Source of the DNA: Arenicola marina
Lineage: Eukaryota > Annelida > Polychaeta > Arenicolidae
Assembly: GCA_964019135.1 (NCBI GenBank)
Contig: OZ025263.1
Span: 33,768,133-33,832,132, forward strand
DNA length: 64,000 nucleotides
Direction: 5' to 3'
The first letter of the stretch is position 1, and the number at the start of each line of letters is the position of its first letter. The notes below the pieces were generated by a model that made no database searches, had not been told where the DNA came from, and saw only the letters and a list, made by a program, of their open reading frames with translations. Positions 11,915 through 24,215 of this stretch are shown here, piece after piece. A program made the translations under genes and the position numbers.

Positions 11915-14600
11915 TTCAGTCAAAAAGCAAGCGGGCGTTTGGGGTGGGTGGGGTGGTGGTGAGGGGGGCACTATTACTAAAATGGGAAGATGATCAGGGG
12001 CACATTAAAGTAGCAGTTTGCGGGTTTATGGCCCCGCGTATGTCCCTTGTCGGGGGTAACCCTACTCTGGATGGTTCAGCATTGGTATCAGTCACTTAAT
12101 CCCCACCAACATCTTTTACAATCTTCCCACTAAATATCCGGTCACATTTACCCCCCCCCCCCCCCCCCACATCAAACCCTCACCCCACTTGGCTACAGCT
12201 GAGCATTCATGCCGCCTTACTGCTGTGGGAAACGCACCGGCAAGGTCCTACAAATATCGCCCATTGATGTCGAGCGCAGAGACTGATTTTTTGGCATAAA
12301 TAAAACTGTTCACGCCTGACGTGCTTCAGGAGCTGATCAGTAGATAAGCTGCCGTGGTATCTTGGACTTTGTTTTGCTCATCACGCCACTGGTCCGATGG
12401 GTTTATTATAGCAACCCCGGCAGCCTTCATCCTCAGCAGCAGCTGTTCATCCGGGCAACAGCATTCATGGCGCACGCCACCGAGCCATAAAGACCGGGGA
12501 TACGATGGATGCGAAAGTGGATGAGGATGAGGATGAGGATGCGGGGTGGAGAGCAGGAAAAAGGAAAGGAGAAAAGAGAGGAAAGGTGCTGAGTGTCGAA
12601 GGAGGGAATTAGGGGAATCGGGAATGTTGGGTATGTTTCGTAATTTTGCTGGTGCTTGTCGGGAAGGCTCCCCTCCTGTGAGTGTACCACGTGATACCTG
12701 CCGGTAGCTGTCTGGTTCAACGTTTACTAGAAGGCGACGTAACAGCTTGATGTTTGATTTCTGACAGTTGGCCGTGTCCCTCTTCGCATCCCTCCTCCTC
12801 CCCCTCCCCCTCCCACCTCTTTCTGGCCCTCCCCGTTCCCAGCTCCCCAGCTATCTCCCATCGCCTCCCTCTCTATCAAACCCGACTCAATCCCATCAGC
12901 CTCACCAGATATACTTACAACTTGAATCTTCACCACGGTAAGTATTCTGTGTACGACCCAGCCGTGGCATACCAATAAATACGGGTTGATCACTGCCCGG
13001 GGATATCCACGGGGAGTCCCCGTAACTAAGTTGGTAGGGAACTGAGTGTGGCGTATAGCAAATACTATGCAGATTAATAATGAATGGTCCCTATTTTACA
13101 TGCAGTCAGCCAATAAGCTCTCCCCCGCAGTAACCAGGACGACCCCACTGTGAATAAATATATGCACTGTGTTACCTGCTGTTGTACCATGATGGTTGAA
13201 TGTATCAATTAAAGTAACATAAACAGGTGGAAACCTTTATTAATCACAAAAAAATCGGGATTAGCATTACATAACACAGACCTTTAGTCAGAACAGCGTT
13301 GGATTCTCGCACATCGGTAGTAACTCATGTGTACACAAAGGAGACATTAAACACCAATCTATCTATACATCCGAATCTGAAATCGAATATCAATCTTCTT
13401 TCCATCCAAAGAGGTTTCTTGGCGCGGCTCGTTAGGGTTTTATCCTGTGTAAAGCCGCCATCAATGTTCAATTCTTCTTTTCGAAAGAGTCAGAATACGG
13501 AAGGCGATGGCGTGATGTATGTCTTGTTTATTCACACACGCTGTTTCCGTATTTAATTCTCCGGTGATCGTACGAAGACGCCGACTACTACTTTACCTGG
13601 ACCGGGTCAATTACCAGTCCGCTGCGAAATGGACATTCAGTCCCTTGGGGAGAGGTGATGTTGTCACGTGACTCCCGCACGAGAGCCAAACGGTGTCCGC
13701 CATCATGGAGTTTTACTTCCGGCCATAACCTGTCGATTTAGTGTGCCTCCAACGTGTTAAATCTATTACAGTCCTTAATACCACACCGGGATACGGTACC
13801 CCCTCGCCGCCCACCCCCATCAGGCTCCCCCAGCGTCAATCGCATCATTAACGGGTGAATACATCCAATCAAAGTAATTTAGCTGTCACGTTGGAAAACT
13901 CATTTACTGTAAACTCTCGAAGAGGCCAAAAAAAAAAAAGGGAGAATTTTATGACTGAGTCTAGGAGTTTTACTTTAATCACGTTGTTTAATCTCGTTCT
14001 AAGCAACCCAATAGCGCTGAAATCTGTTTCCAGCCAAGAGGCCATGCGCTCGGTGTCGCCAAGTAGTCATCGGCAACCAGAGCGGCAAAATAATCATGTA
14101 AAAAAGACAGCCACGCGAAGAAAAAAATGACTAGTCGTTCCAGCCTTCGCGTGAAATAAATAAGCCTGGTTCATGTTCAAATTAGGCACTCTAGCCGCCG
14201 GTGGAACCAGCCAGGTCACCGTGGAGACACGTGTTAAAGACGCCATTTACGGGGGATCACCACAGGACGCTCGCTCATGCCGTAAGAATGCGAATTGACG
14301 CTCGCTGCGCCGTCCGCGCGCGCCGCCCTGCCGCACACAGCGCGCCAAGTGTATCGTAAAAATCGTAAATACCCATTTACGAGAGTGCAACCGGCCCCGA
14401 AGCCATATTTCACCTTTTAGCAATAATTTAACTGGTTTAAGGTGACGGGGAAGGCGCCGGCCATGCACACAGCTCGGGCCAATGTCGCCGTCTGCTGTCT
14501 ACTGTGACGCCGACAGCGACGGCAGAACATGTGGCTTGTGTCTACCTCGTGGAGAGACGCTCGAGAGAGAGAGAGAGAGAAAGAACAAAAAAGACTTAAC
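11915..14600. other. Noncoding stretch without recognised genes
   Basis: No supported exon. Contains C-runs near 12151-12168, a short GATGAG repeat near 12520-12540 and an A-run near 13930. Small open frames in all directions look random. Confidence 0.4.
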
Positions 14601-14604
14601 CAAG

Positions 14605-14686
14605 ATGCCTGGAAGTCATACCGTACATTTCGTGACCCTCATCTACTGTGTTTCTGGATGCCTCTTCTCCCTTTGCTGCCCTGCTG
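14605..14686 (+). CDS. Speculative signal-peptide exon, possibly of the semaphorin gene
   Basis: An ATG opens 27 codons with a hydrophobic core (HFVTLIYCVSGCLFSLCCPA) typical of a secretory signal peptide. The frame can end at a weak GT donor (G|GTTAAA) in phase 1, which is exactly the phase needed to join semaphorin exon 1 at 30757. The implied intron would be 16 kb. No other evidence ties them together, and a phase match alone has a one-in-three chance. The true first exon may lie elsewhere or outside the window. Confidence 0.15.
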
Positions 14687-14699
14687 GTTAAAAATATTA

Positions 14700-17220
14700 T
14701 TTTTCGTCAAGAATTTACGTAGTTTTTGTCATTCAATCTTGGCGATGACGTAGAAATGACGTCATGGCTTCGCTCACCTACAGATCGAGTACGATAGCTG
14801 AATAACAATTTGCCACCAATGTGATGACTTTTTCTTAAAGGTGTTAAAAAATGTTTGCCTTATTATCCGTACCTTCATTATAAGAAGTAAAGTAATACCG
14901 GTATGGCCGCACTTTGATAACGTAATGTGCGTTTTCCACACGAGATGGCCCACGCCTGACCCACAAGTCTCTTGCTGGATGAGCGTTTAAATCTCGCGTC
15001 ATCCTGTGAGTAATACAATGATTGCACCACTACATACGGGCTTTACTTTGGGGGCGCACCACATGCTTCTCACGATTTGTTGTCCAGCCCAGCCACCACC
15101 GCCCCCCCCCCCCCTTCCCCTTTCTTGGTCTTTTTTCACTCTCTATGACTCTTTCTCCCTCTCCGTCTCCCAGTATCTCCCACCCTCTCTCTCCCCTCTC
15201 CCCCCCCCCTGTCCCCCCTCTCTCTCTCTCTCTCTCACCCCTCTCTCTCGCCCTGCCTCACCCCTCTTCATCTCCCTCAGTCTTACCCCCCTCTCTCTCT
15301 ATCTCCGTCTGTCTCCCCTCCTCTCAATATCGCTCTCACTTTCTCGATCTCTTGCTCGCTAACTCGTTCTTGGAGAAATCGTTTGCACACCCACCACGTG
15401 CTATGCAGTCTGTGCTAGCCCCCTTCTCCCCCCCCCCTCCCTCCCCCTCCTCCTCCTCCCCATCCCCCTCCCCCTCCCCAACCCTCCCCCGCCACTTCCT
15501 CTCCCCCCAGCCGCCTTGTCCATTCATATGTTTAGATTCCAAACACCACGGACATGTGTCCAGGTGACCTGTCTGGCATAACACTGCCTCGTTGCCGCCT
15601 GATGAGGCTCCGGTCTTACGCCGGATGAGGTACACCTGGCGATGTGAGGTGAGCCAACACTCGCCCTCCTCTCTCGGTCTCTCGTGGTTCCTATAATAAA
15701 CCGCTCCATTCTTTACCTGCTGTCTGTATGTTACCCGCCTTGTCTCGCCCCTCACGTGGCTGGAGTCATCTCCGTTACCATGGACGTATTCACTGCCTGG
15801 TGGGTGTCGGAGCCCGGGGGAAGGGGGGGGGGGAGGCCACAAATCCATGGAAATCTTCTCGCTTGGCTGGTAGCCAGAGGATCTCTCATCTTTAACGATC
15901 TCGTAATACCTACTCCCCCCCCCCCCTCCCTCCTACCCACCCACCCTGCTTCTCAACCTTGGTGAGAGACAATAGAACTTTGGCCTCGTTTATCTTTTGC
16001 GCTAAACGTCCAGCGCGGAACTGTTTCCCACTTTGCCAGAAACAACTTAAAGCTGATCATCATACAGCATTTGTTCACTAACATTATGATTTTCGACCTA
16101 TTTTGGTAAAACATTCTCGACGCATTTTCTGACTGTGTAAATGTTAACGCGATGGACAATAGATGTGTCATCACATATTGAAAGGTACCAAATTGCCGTA
16201 ATGTGCCAATTTTGATGACGTAGTACACAAGGAATCCACACCGTTTTCCCAAATGAGATGCACTTTTTGGACCACAAAAGGGCATAACAATAGTTATTGA
16301 ATACAGTTTAACTTATGTGTACTTATAGGGTAAGAATATAACTACATCATCTCCAGTAAAACCAATTTTTTTAGTTTATCAATAAAAATACTGTTGTATG
16401 AGTAACTGTAACTCGCCTGTTCACAACACACATGTGTTCAGCAATGGGCGGGCATAAACAATGTATATTATGTCTAAATACAAACATATTATGCTCGATA
16501 TGCCTTCTGTTATATATCCCCTGACGCCTAGTATGTGTTTTCGTTCAAATGTCGAAGTTCAAATCCAAGCCTTGCAAATTCCATTGTCAATATATCTGCA
16601 TTAGCCACAGGTTAAAACATGTTAGGCCATAAACATACGGGTTCTGTTCAATGTAGAACTCGTTCTTTCTCACTGGCGTAGCGTCGCATTGCGCACCACT
16701 CAGTCCGTTGTCAACACAAATAATAATTGTACCTCGTCGACGAGAAATTCCAGATGAAAGCCATAACCCTCACTCATCCCGGGCGCCCGTAAACAGATTA
16801 GAGAAGTCGATTTGAAGCTTGAGGCACTCTATACCAGACACGGTGGGCTGCGGACAAGAAGGGCGAGCTAGCTTCTCCCACGGGTAAACAAAATGAAGAC
16901 GAGTGAAGAAAGGAGGAGGGGAGAAAGGTACTGAAGCTCAGGGCTAAAAAATTATCGTGAGAACCAGACTGTGGCATTGTGGAATACAAAATACGCTGTT
17001 ATAAAGGATCGTTAATATGTCGAAAAGGGGAAAAGGCCACTGGGGAATGAACAGTGACACAAAGAGTCCTCATTGATTCCGCCAAATTGGATTCCCGACG
17101 ATCAGACCTTCCGCTTTGTGTCTTGCTTCAAACAACAAATAGGTCCTTTTTATTACTCATCTGACACCTTACCCCCAGCACCCCCTCCCAGTCTTCCTCC
17201 ATCATTATCCCCCTGCATCG

Positions 17221-17225
<5 letters not shown>
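14700..17225. other. Noncoding; long pyrimidine-rich tract at 15083-15530
   Basis: No supported gene. The plus strand at about 15083-15360 and 15415-15515 is almost pure pyrimidine (CT, CCT and C runs), and C-runs recur near 15916-15930. Serine/proline-rich frames over these tracts are artefacts. The perfect CRE palindrome TGACGTCA occurs at about 14757-14764. Confidence 0.5.

Positions 17226-17258
<33 letters not shown>
17226..17258. repeat. (CT)n microsatellite
   Basis: About 16 uninterrupted CT dinucleotides. Confidence 0.9.
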
Positions 17259-17259
<1 letters not shown>

Positions 17260-18890
17260 TTCCCCCTTCCGCCGCCATTGCTGACAGAAGCCATGAGGTC
17301 GCTGGTCTCGCCTGTTAATATCCACTGTTGACTGTTGTGTCTGAACCGCATCCTGCCTAAACACAGAACATAGGCATTCCGATTGTCTTTGTCCCCGCGA
17401 GCTTGGGCAATTATAGAAGTATGTCGCCTCCACTAAAACCAGGAGGATTCTGTAATATTTCGATATCTAAGGCAGGCAATAAATCGAAATACCAAATACT
17501 TTACGTTACGGAGAAGCTGCCAGGTTGGCTATATAAATTTTTTTCGGGTATGGTTTATATGTACACATATGTGGACAGGTACACAGCGCATACGCATGTA
17601 AAGTAAGTCACGTGATGAGCGCTGGAATAAATAACCTCGTGTACACCACTGATTACCGAAATACCGCGATGTTGTCGAAGATGTTACACAGCATTGTCGG
17701 TTAAGTTGATATGTGAGACATACTCCCTTGGGATACACTGGCCGTCTAATACCTCCCAGATCACCTCCCCCCACCCTCCGCCACCGCCACCTCCATCGCC
17801 TCTTGGAAAAGCATTGGGCATTCACCGTAGATAGGTGGGCAGAGAAGTGGAGGGGGTTATTGGTTATTGGTTATCGATTTCTAACAGCAATATGGGTCAG
17901 CGTTTTTACTTCAGAGGATGCCAGACCTGAATTGTTGTAACTTAATTACAACGACCGGATCTTTAGCATGCTTTTACTATTATATCTCTCCGTAATACTG
18001 ATACATACTGAAAAAACAGGTAGAGAGCAAGCAAAGATATCATCAGCTTCAAGTCATAACCTTTCTGTCTTCAACAAGTATTTAAAAACTGTCGCTACAC
18101 AAACAACACTCCCTGGGCTTATACCCATCTCTCGTTGCCAGGCGCCCAAGTTAATCAGCTAATTGGCTACTTCGTGTGAAACCTCCCACGATAAGCGAGA
18201 TCTGTTGTTACTCGATCCTTAATTTTACTTCACATTTTTTTCACTTCCTGCTTTCTTAAACACTTTCATTATTACCGGGAGGTTCTCGACCGCCATAGTA
18301 GTAAGGCACCACAACACCCGAAGGCTGGGGACGTTTCTCAAAAAGTGACTGGAGCCGTGAAGAGACCGGCCCGAGGCTATGGCAAACGTATAATTCCTTT
18401 GGTGTAATATAATCGGTATGCGTTTAGATGCATATTTAGCTTTTACTTTCATTTTACATATTTTATTTTTTATTTTTATTTCGTATAATATTGGCTTTTC
18501 TGGTGAGCGCTTTGGTACTTAGATATCGGAGCTCCACGTACACGTTAGCTCAGTAGTAAACATGCAGGATACGTGGTACATTTGTAGCCTTACTATGTAT
18601 GATATGTATGCACAGCATATTAAATATTACAAATACTCGTAATAGTTGTCCGTATGCGTGGTAGTAATTGTCATGGGTCATATATTCATCATAGGTGACT
18701 CCACCGCAGCGAGTCTGGGGGAAAATAAGTCCAATACCGACAAATCATTGTGTTTTTTTTCTTTCTTAATGGCTTCCGCACCGCATCGGTCTCTGTCAAC
18801 ATTGGATCCAAAGAGGTGCCTGCGACTCCTCGATATCAATGATGAATGGCGTGTGATTATCTATTGCCCCTCGTGCCCATCCTCGCCCCC
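17260..18890. other. Noncoding, nothing recognised
   Basis: A/T-rich unique-looking sequence with only short chance frames. Confidence 0.4.
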
Positions 18891-18894
18891 ATCC

Positions 18895-19066
18895 TTACCT
18901 CGAACCCTTGGCCGCCGTCCTCACCCCTGGCCACCACCCCACCCCAACCCTGGCCACCGCCCTCACCCCTGGCCACCACCCCCACCCCTGGCCATCACAC
19001 CACCCCTGAGCATCTCCCTACCCCTGGCCACCACCCCCACCCCTGGCCACCGCCCCCTCCACTGAT
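18895..19066. repeat. C-rich degenerate minisatellite (CCCCTGGCCACCACC-like)
   Basis: Irregular repeats of CCCCTGGCCACC with CACCCC spacers. Proline/histidine-rich frames over it are artefacts. Confidence 0.75.
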
Positions 19067-19228
19067 CACCACTGATTACCCCCGCCCACTGCACCCCGTC
19101 TACCCCCCTAACCTCCCTGTGACCTGTTTGGTGGACTCCAGTCTCTGGCTATATCCAGCCACGGAGCTATAGAACTGCGGTAGAGGGTTCATTTTTTCTC
19201 TTGTATTCTTTATCTATAATTGCTCTTC

Positions 19229-19990
19229 TTGCTGTCTCTCTCGTTCTTTTCTCCCCCCCTATCTCTTTTCTTCTTGTCTCTCTCGTTTTTCTCTCCCCTC
19301 CCTATCTCTTTTCTTCTTGTCTCTCTCGTTCTTTTCTCCCCTCCCTATCTCTTTTCTTCTTGTCTCTCTCGTTCTTTTCTCCCCTCCCTATCTCTTTTCT
19401 TCTTGTCTCTCTCCTTCTTCTCTCCCCTCCCTATCTCTTTTCTTCTTGTCTCTCTCGTTCTTTTCTCCCCTCCCTATCTCTTTTCTTTTTGTCTCTCTCG
19501 TTCTTTTCTCCCCTCCCTATCTCTTTTCTTCTTGTCTCTCGTTCTTCTCTCCCCTCCCTATCTCTTTTCTTTTTGTCTCTCTCGTTCTTTTCTCCCCTCC
19601 CTATCTCTTTTCTTCTTGTCTCTCTCGTTCTTCTCCCCCCTCCCTATCTCTTTTCTTCTTGTCTCTCGTTCTTCTCTCCCCTCCCTATCTCTTTTCTTCT
19701 TGTCTCTCTCGTTCTTTTCTCCCCTCCCTATGTCTTTTCTTCTTGTCTCTCTCGTTCTTTTCTCCCCTCCCTATCTCTTTTCTTCTTGTCTCTCTCGTTC
19801 TTTTCTCCCCTCCCTATCTCTTTTCTTCTTGTCTCTCTCGTTCTTCTCTCCCCTCCCTATCTCTTTTCTTCTTGTCTCTCTCGTTCTTTTCTCCCTCTCC
19901 CTATCTCTTTTCTTCTTGTCTCTCTTGTTCTTCTCCCCCCTCCCTATCTCTTTTCTTCTTGTCTCTCGTTCTTCTCTCCCCTCCCTATCT
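19229..19990. repeat. 43-bp all-pyrimidine-rich minisatellite, about 18 copies
   Basis: A 43-bp unit reading CTCTCGTTCTTTTCTCCCCT then CCCTATCTCTTTTCTTCTTG is repeated about 18 times with small deletions. Apart from one G in TCGTT, one in CTTG and one A per unit the plus strand is pyrimidine, so it can form mirror-symmetric triplex-prone tracts. Three overlapping plus-strand frames of over 300 codons (SFLPSLSLFFL-type) exist only because the repeat lacks stops. Confidence 0.93.
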
Positions 19991-19999
19991 TTTCTATAT

Positions 20000-20488
20000 G
20001 TATCTTTCTCTCTGTGCATCTCGCTTTGTTTCGCACTGCATTCTGTGCGTCTCTCTCAAAGTCTGTCGCTATCTCTCTCCCCCTATATTTTTGTCTCTCT
20101 TCCACTCTCTCTCTCTTCCCATCCCGCTCGTTCACTGCTGTCCTTTGGGGTGGATGGGTAAATGTGGAAGATACCCGATAAGTAAGGGAATTTTTCGTCG
20201 AACGGGCGACCGGGGAGAAATTTAAAGTGGAAGGACTTACCCGTAAAAGACCGTTAATGGAAAAGCCTCAGCAGATCTTAATGGTTTGCGGATGGACGGC
20301 CAGTTGATCGGTTTCATCTAAATTGGAGCTTTCGGTATTTAGACGTGACCCATTTTTTTACATGTGTGAAATACCGCCCTAGCCGTTTTGAATGGAACGA
20401 CCTGTATGGCTGATGTTTAGTTGTCCATGACCCTCAATCCGAGGACTACTGAAGTACCTTAATATTATACGCGTTACGGTGCAGACAA
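20000..20488. other. Noncoding, nothing recognised
   Basis: Pyrimidine-rich shoulder of the minisatellite to about 20130, then unique-looking sequence without gene signals. Confidence 0.4.
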
Positions 20489-20749
20489 TCACGAGTCGTC
20501 GTGGAATTTTGCTCGTTTGGCACACTGCACTGAAATGAACGGACTAACAGCTCGATGAACGACCCTGCGACCATTAGCATATGAGAAATGACGTTTCATT
20601 TGTGAAACTTGTCCAGTTGTTCCTTGTCCCAATTCAGCACACGTGTGCACATCATTGATATTTTTTTGTGAAAACCCCAAATTATCAATGCCCATGTTCA
20701 ACTCAATTTGGGGGATGTGCTCCGACACCTGCCGGAAGGGATCAGGCTG
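20489..20749 (-). pseudogene. Fragment resembling the ATP-loop exon of MAP kinase kinase 7
   Basis: A minus-strand frame starts after a consensus-like acceptor (TTTCCCAG at 20750-20757) and ends in a stop at 20489. Its middle reads INDVHTCAELGQGTTGQVSQ followed by MKR. From memory of the family, human MKK7 has a start of kinase domain of the form IND-x6-E-M-G-S-G-T-C-G-Q-V-W-K-M, so the glycine-rich loop GxGTxGQV and the preceding IND match in register. After the loop the similarity fades: no VAVK lysine is evident and the frame stops. No other kinase exon was seen nearby on this strand. It may be an exon-sized pseudogene fragment, a diverged real exon with an unrecognised donor, or a chance match helped by a short motif. 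Confidence 0.38.
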
Positions 20750-20755
20750 CTGGGA

Positions 20756-21236
20756 AATCCTGTGTTTACTTCATTGACATGAACACGCAAGAATTTGTGT
20801 AGATGACCCCGCCAACCTTCCGTTCACCCCCCCCTCCCTCCCCCCTCTCCTCCCCCGCTCCGCTCCCCTCTCCTGCCATCCTCGACATCCAGTGACGTCA
20901 GTGGGTAGATAGAGATTAGAATGCACTACTACGATTACTTCCAAATCTCGAAAATCAACATTCTCCAAATTGAAAAAAAAGTGAAGGCGTTACTGGAGAA
21001 TTTAGCGGTGCCACCTGGCGGTGGAGCGTGGAACGGGCCAGCAGACGGCCACGATGACCTCTCGGAGGGAATATGTGACCTTGATTGCGGGTAATGGCTA
21101 TGAAATGAATGCTTGGGTTGACTGACCCACAACCGTCCCCGCTCCCTCCCTCCCTCCCTCCCTTCAGAACAATGATAGCATTGACTGACACGCAGCAGCC
21201 GGAGGGGAAGTCGATGGTCCTGCTATCCACCACGCA
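20756..21236. other. Noncoding with C-rich and CTCCC tracts
   Basis: C/T-rich patches at about 20825-20880 and 21138-21162. No gene seen. Confidence 0.4.
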
Positions 21237-21520
21237 CGTTTCCATCGCGAACGTTTTCGCCAGGAACGTTTTCGCCAGGAACGTTTACGCCAGGAGCGTT
21301 TATGCCGCAAACTGTTGTGCCCCGAACTTTTGCGCCGCGAAGGTTTCGCCACAAACGTTTTCGCCACAAACGTTTCCATGGCGAGCGTTTACGGCGACCG
21401 TTTTTTGCTAAGAGCGTCTTCCATGGCGAGCGTTTGCGGCGAACTTTTTCGCTAAAAGCGTTTCTATGGCGAGCGTTTATGGCGAACGGTTTCGCCACGA
21501 CCGTTTCCATGGCGAACGTT
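21237..21520. repeat. Degenerate tandem array of about 18-bp GCGAACGTTT units
   Basis: Units such as TTCGCCAGGAACGTTTACGC and ATGGCGAGCGTTT follow each other at about 18-bp spacing with many substitutions. Lysine/arginine-rich frames on the minus strand (RKRSWRKRSW) are products of the repeat. The array ends exactly where the foldback begins. Confidence 0.8.
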
Positions 21521-21619
21521 TTCTGACCTAATGATTCTAACAGTTGCAGTGCCGCAATTTTGCGCTAATCGTCGCAAAAAAAATGCGGCACTGCAACTGT
21601 TAAAATCATTAGGTCAGAA
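21521..21619. repeat. Near-perfect foldback (inverted repeat) of about 44-bp arms
   Basis: The left arm (21521-21564, starting TTCTGACCTAATGATT) is followed after an 8-base loop by its reverse complement (21573-21619, ending AATCATTAGGTCAGAA). The arms differ by one substitution and the length of one A/T run. This would form a very stable cruciform or RNA hairpin. It resembles a tiny foldback transposable element; no clear target duplication was identified. Confidence 0.92.
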
Positions 21620-23550
21620 GTAGTACAGGAGAAACACGAAGCATTGGACAGGAGGAATCTCTGGCCCCTTGCCCAAATAGCCAAACTGCATCAGGGCATG
21701 GCTTGGCCTGTGCCCTATAGATCTCCTGCAGATCGTTACCCCTGTATCAGCCATTTGTGTGGCAGCCCCTGTAATCAACACAGAGCCACGCCCTGCTCAC
21801 CGCACACCCTCTCCCCCACATACTACCCCAAATGAGTCGATTCCAGTGTCCAGTTTGTTTCCAGTCTAATGCGATAGTAACCCACCTGCGCGACCCGCGC
21901 TCCCATCTCCCGCCCCCACCCGCTCCTCCCCGCCCCCGGCCACCTATCTTCTCTCCCGCCACCTCACCCCTCTGACAACCCCGCTCAACTCACCCTCAAC
22001 TCGTCTGTCTCCACCCCCTCTCTCCTCCCATCTTTCCGTCCTTCAACGCCCCCCGCACCTCACCCTCTCATCCGCATACATTCACCCTTTCACACACCAT
22101 CACATCACCATCAACCCCCCCCCCCTCTCCCATGCCTGGTCTCACGCCCTGAAGCCATTCCCCGTGTCCCCCCCCTCCACCCCCCCCCCCACACTAAGCC
22201 TGCCAGCTCAGCCCCACCTCGTCAGGAGGCCCCCTCCCATGTTCCATTCCTTTCCCATGCCCCCCCCCCACCCCTAAGCCTGCCTGCTCAGCCCCACCTC
22301 GTCAGAGGGTCGGGCGGTCGTAGGGGGAATCCCCCTGGACTACACCAACACGGGAGCCGAATTAGCCTGTCACATTTATTTTCCTGCACAACTTCCGGTA
22401 GCGAAGGTGAACGTACCGGTCCCACCAAAGCCCCTACGTTTCCCCCATGATGAAGGCAGGCTTAGTAGTACGGTTGGTCTTGACATTAACTGACGCCTCC
22501 CTTACCCCTTCACCCCTGTCCCCCTGCCCCCCCCCCCTCCCCCCAACCTCCTCCCACCTCCTACCTCCTCACCCGCTTCCACCCCTGATCAGTACCTGAT
22601 CACCCTCTCGCACCCCCTACCTCCTCACCGTATGTGACATCCTCGGGATCAAGGAGAATCCAGGATCACCTGCCTGGCGCCCTGGCCTCCCTATGTCATC
22701 AGTGTATATGTTAGCCAAATATCTCTCAAACGCTGTGGGCAACGACCGCTCCCCATGCCCACTGGCTCGGTCTAGCAGCCAGCATGTGCGCACAAAGCTG
22801 GCTTAAAACGCCAATCCACAAATCCATCCGCGTTCGTTATTTTCCCCAGTATAATCCCCCTCTCCCTCTCCCTCTCCCCTCCCGCACGCTCTTGCCATTA
22901 CCTCCCACCAATCATTCGACACCCGAGTCCCCAAACCTATTAACGTGATTGCTCCCAACGTGTGTCATTTCATTCTCATTTATTCATTCATTCAACTGTT
23001 TTAAATGTGCCGTTCGCTGGATGGCTCTAGTGTGCATCCCCAGATAGACCGAAATGTCATATATATAGTCATGAATTAAACAAGAGTATCACCACAATAC
23101 TAAGTCCGGTTGGGCTACATCAGCCATCTTTAACGGCACTGGCATTCTATTCGTCTCTCACGCCATAAGTTCCTCTTTTTTCTATTGATGTATTGTCCAT
23201 TCACCGCCCGGGTTTATGGAAGAGTACGCTTGATCTAACCCCATGGGAACAGCGGGGCTCTTAATGTTTTACCCCTGTTTTTATTTTGTATGTTTGAAGT
23301 TACTGGTTTTGTTTGACTTGAAAGCCTGGAGATGCAGTATGTTGAACGTGGCTCCCACAGACGTTTGTGGCCTTGCTTTATTTATACGTACTATTTTTTT
23401 TCGTTCCGAACTTTAGTGAATAACCCAATTAAACCGAGAGCAAACCAATTTTTTCCCCGAGCCATTTCTGGTCCTCACTGATAATGACTTGGCTCTTTAA
23501 AGAATCCACCCCACACCCACCCGTTGCCCATCGGAGAGGGCTAGGTCTAG
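21620..23550. other. Noncoding, C-rich low complexity with one local duplication
   Basis: C-rich tracts at about 21895-22300 and 22510-22570. A block containing CTCAGCCCCACCTCGTCAG is duplicated (about 22195-22230 and 22280-22312). ATGTGCGCACAAAGCTGGCT at 22786-22805 is shared with 2499 and 32450. No gene seen. Confidence 0.5.
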
Positions 23551-23554
23551 AGGA

Positions 23555-24215
23555 AGTTCCGGATGCTGGTTGTAGAAGGTTTGAGGGCTGGTTGTAGAAG
23601 ATGGTCGGGGGGCTGGTTGTAGTGTAGAAGAAGGTCGGATGGCTGTTTGTAGAAGAAGGTCAGAGAGTTGGTTATAGAAGAAGGTCAGAGGGCTGGTTGT
23701 AGAAGATGGTCGGGGGGCTGGTTGTAGTGTAGAAGATGGTCGGAGGGTTGTTTGTAGAAGCAGGTCAGAGGGCTGGTTGTAGAAGAAGGTCAGAGGGCTG
23801 GTTGTAGTGTAGAAAAAGGTCGGGGGCTGGTTGTACAAGAAGGTCGGAGGTTTGGTTGTAGTGTAGAAGAAGGTCGGGGGCTGGTTGTGCAAGAAGGTCT
23901 GAGGGTTGGTTGTAGTGTAGAAGAAGGTCGGGGGCTGGTGGTACAAGAAGGTAGGAGGGCTGGGTGTGCAAGAAGGTCGTGGGGCTGGGTGTACAAGAAG
24001 GTCGGAGGGCTGTGTGTAGTGTAGAAGAAGGTCGGGGGCTGGTGGTACAAGAAGGTAGGAGGGCTGGGTGTGCAAGAAGGTCGTAGGGCTGGGTGTACAA
24101 GAAGGTCGGAGGGCTGTGTGTAGTGCAGAAGAAGGTCTGATGACTGGTTGTAGAAGATGGTCACAGGGCTGGGTGTAGAAGAAGGTCGGACGATTGGCTG
24201 TAGAAGACGGTCGGC
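23555..24215. repeat. Minisatellite with 25/30-bp units (GAAGGTCGGAGGGCTGGTTGTA)
   Basis: Units of about 25 bp (GGTTGTAGAAGAAGGTCAGAGGGCT type) alternate with 30-bp units carrying an extra GTGTA. The pattern of longer and shorter units repeats at about 23940-24030 and 24040-24125. The 263-codon minus-strand frame (TFFYTQP-type) is an artefact. Confidence 0.92.

Noticed and set aside
15006-15848. Ser/Pro-rich frames of up to 181 codons
   Set aside because: Composition effect of a long pyrimidine tract.
19201-20225. Three overlapping frames of over 300 codons rich in Ser, Phe and Leu
   Set aside because: Product of the 43-bp pyrimidine-rich tandem repeat, open in several frames; resembles a membrane protein only by composition.
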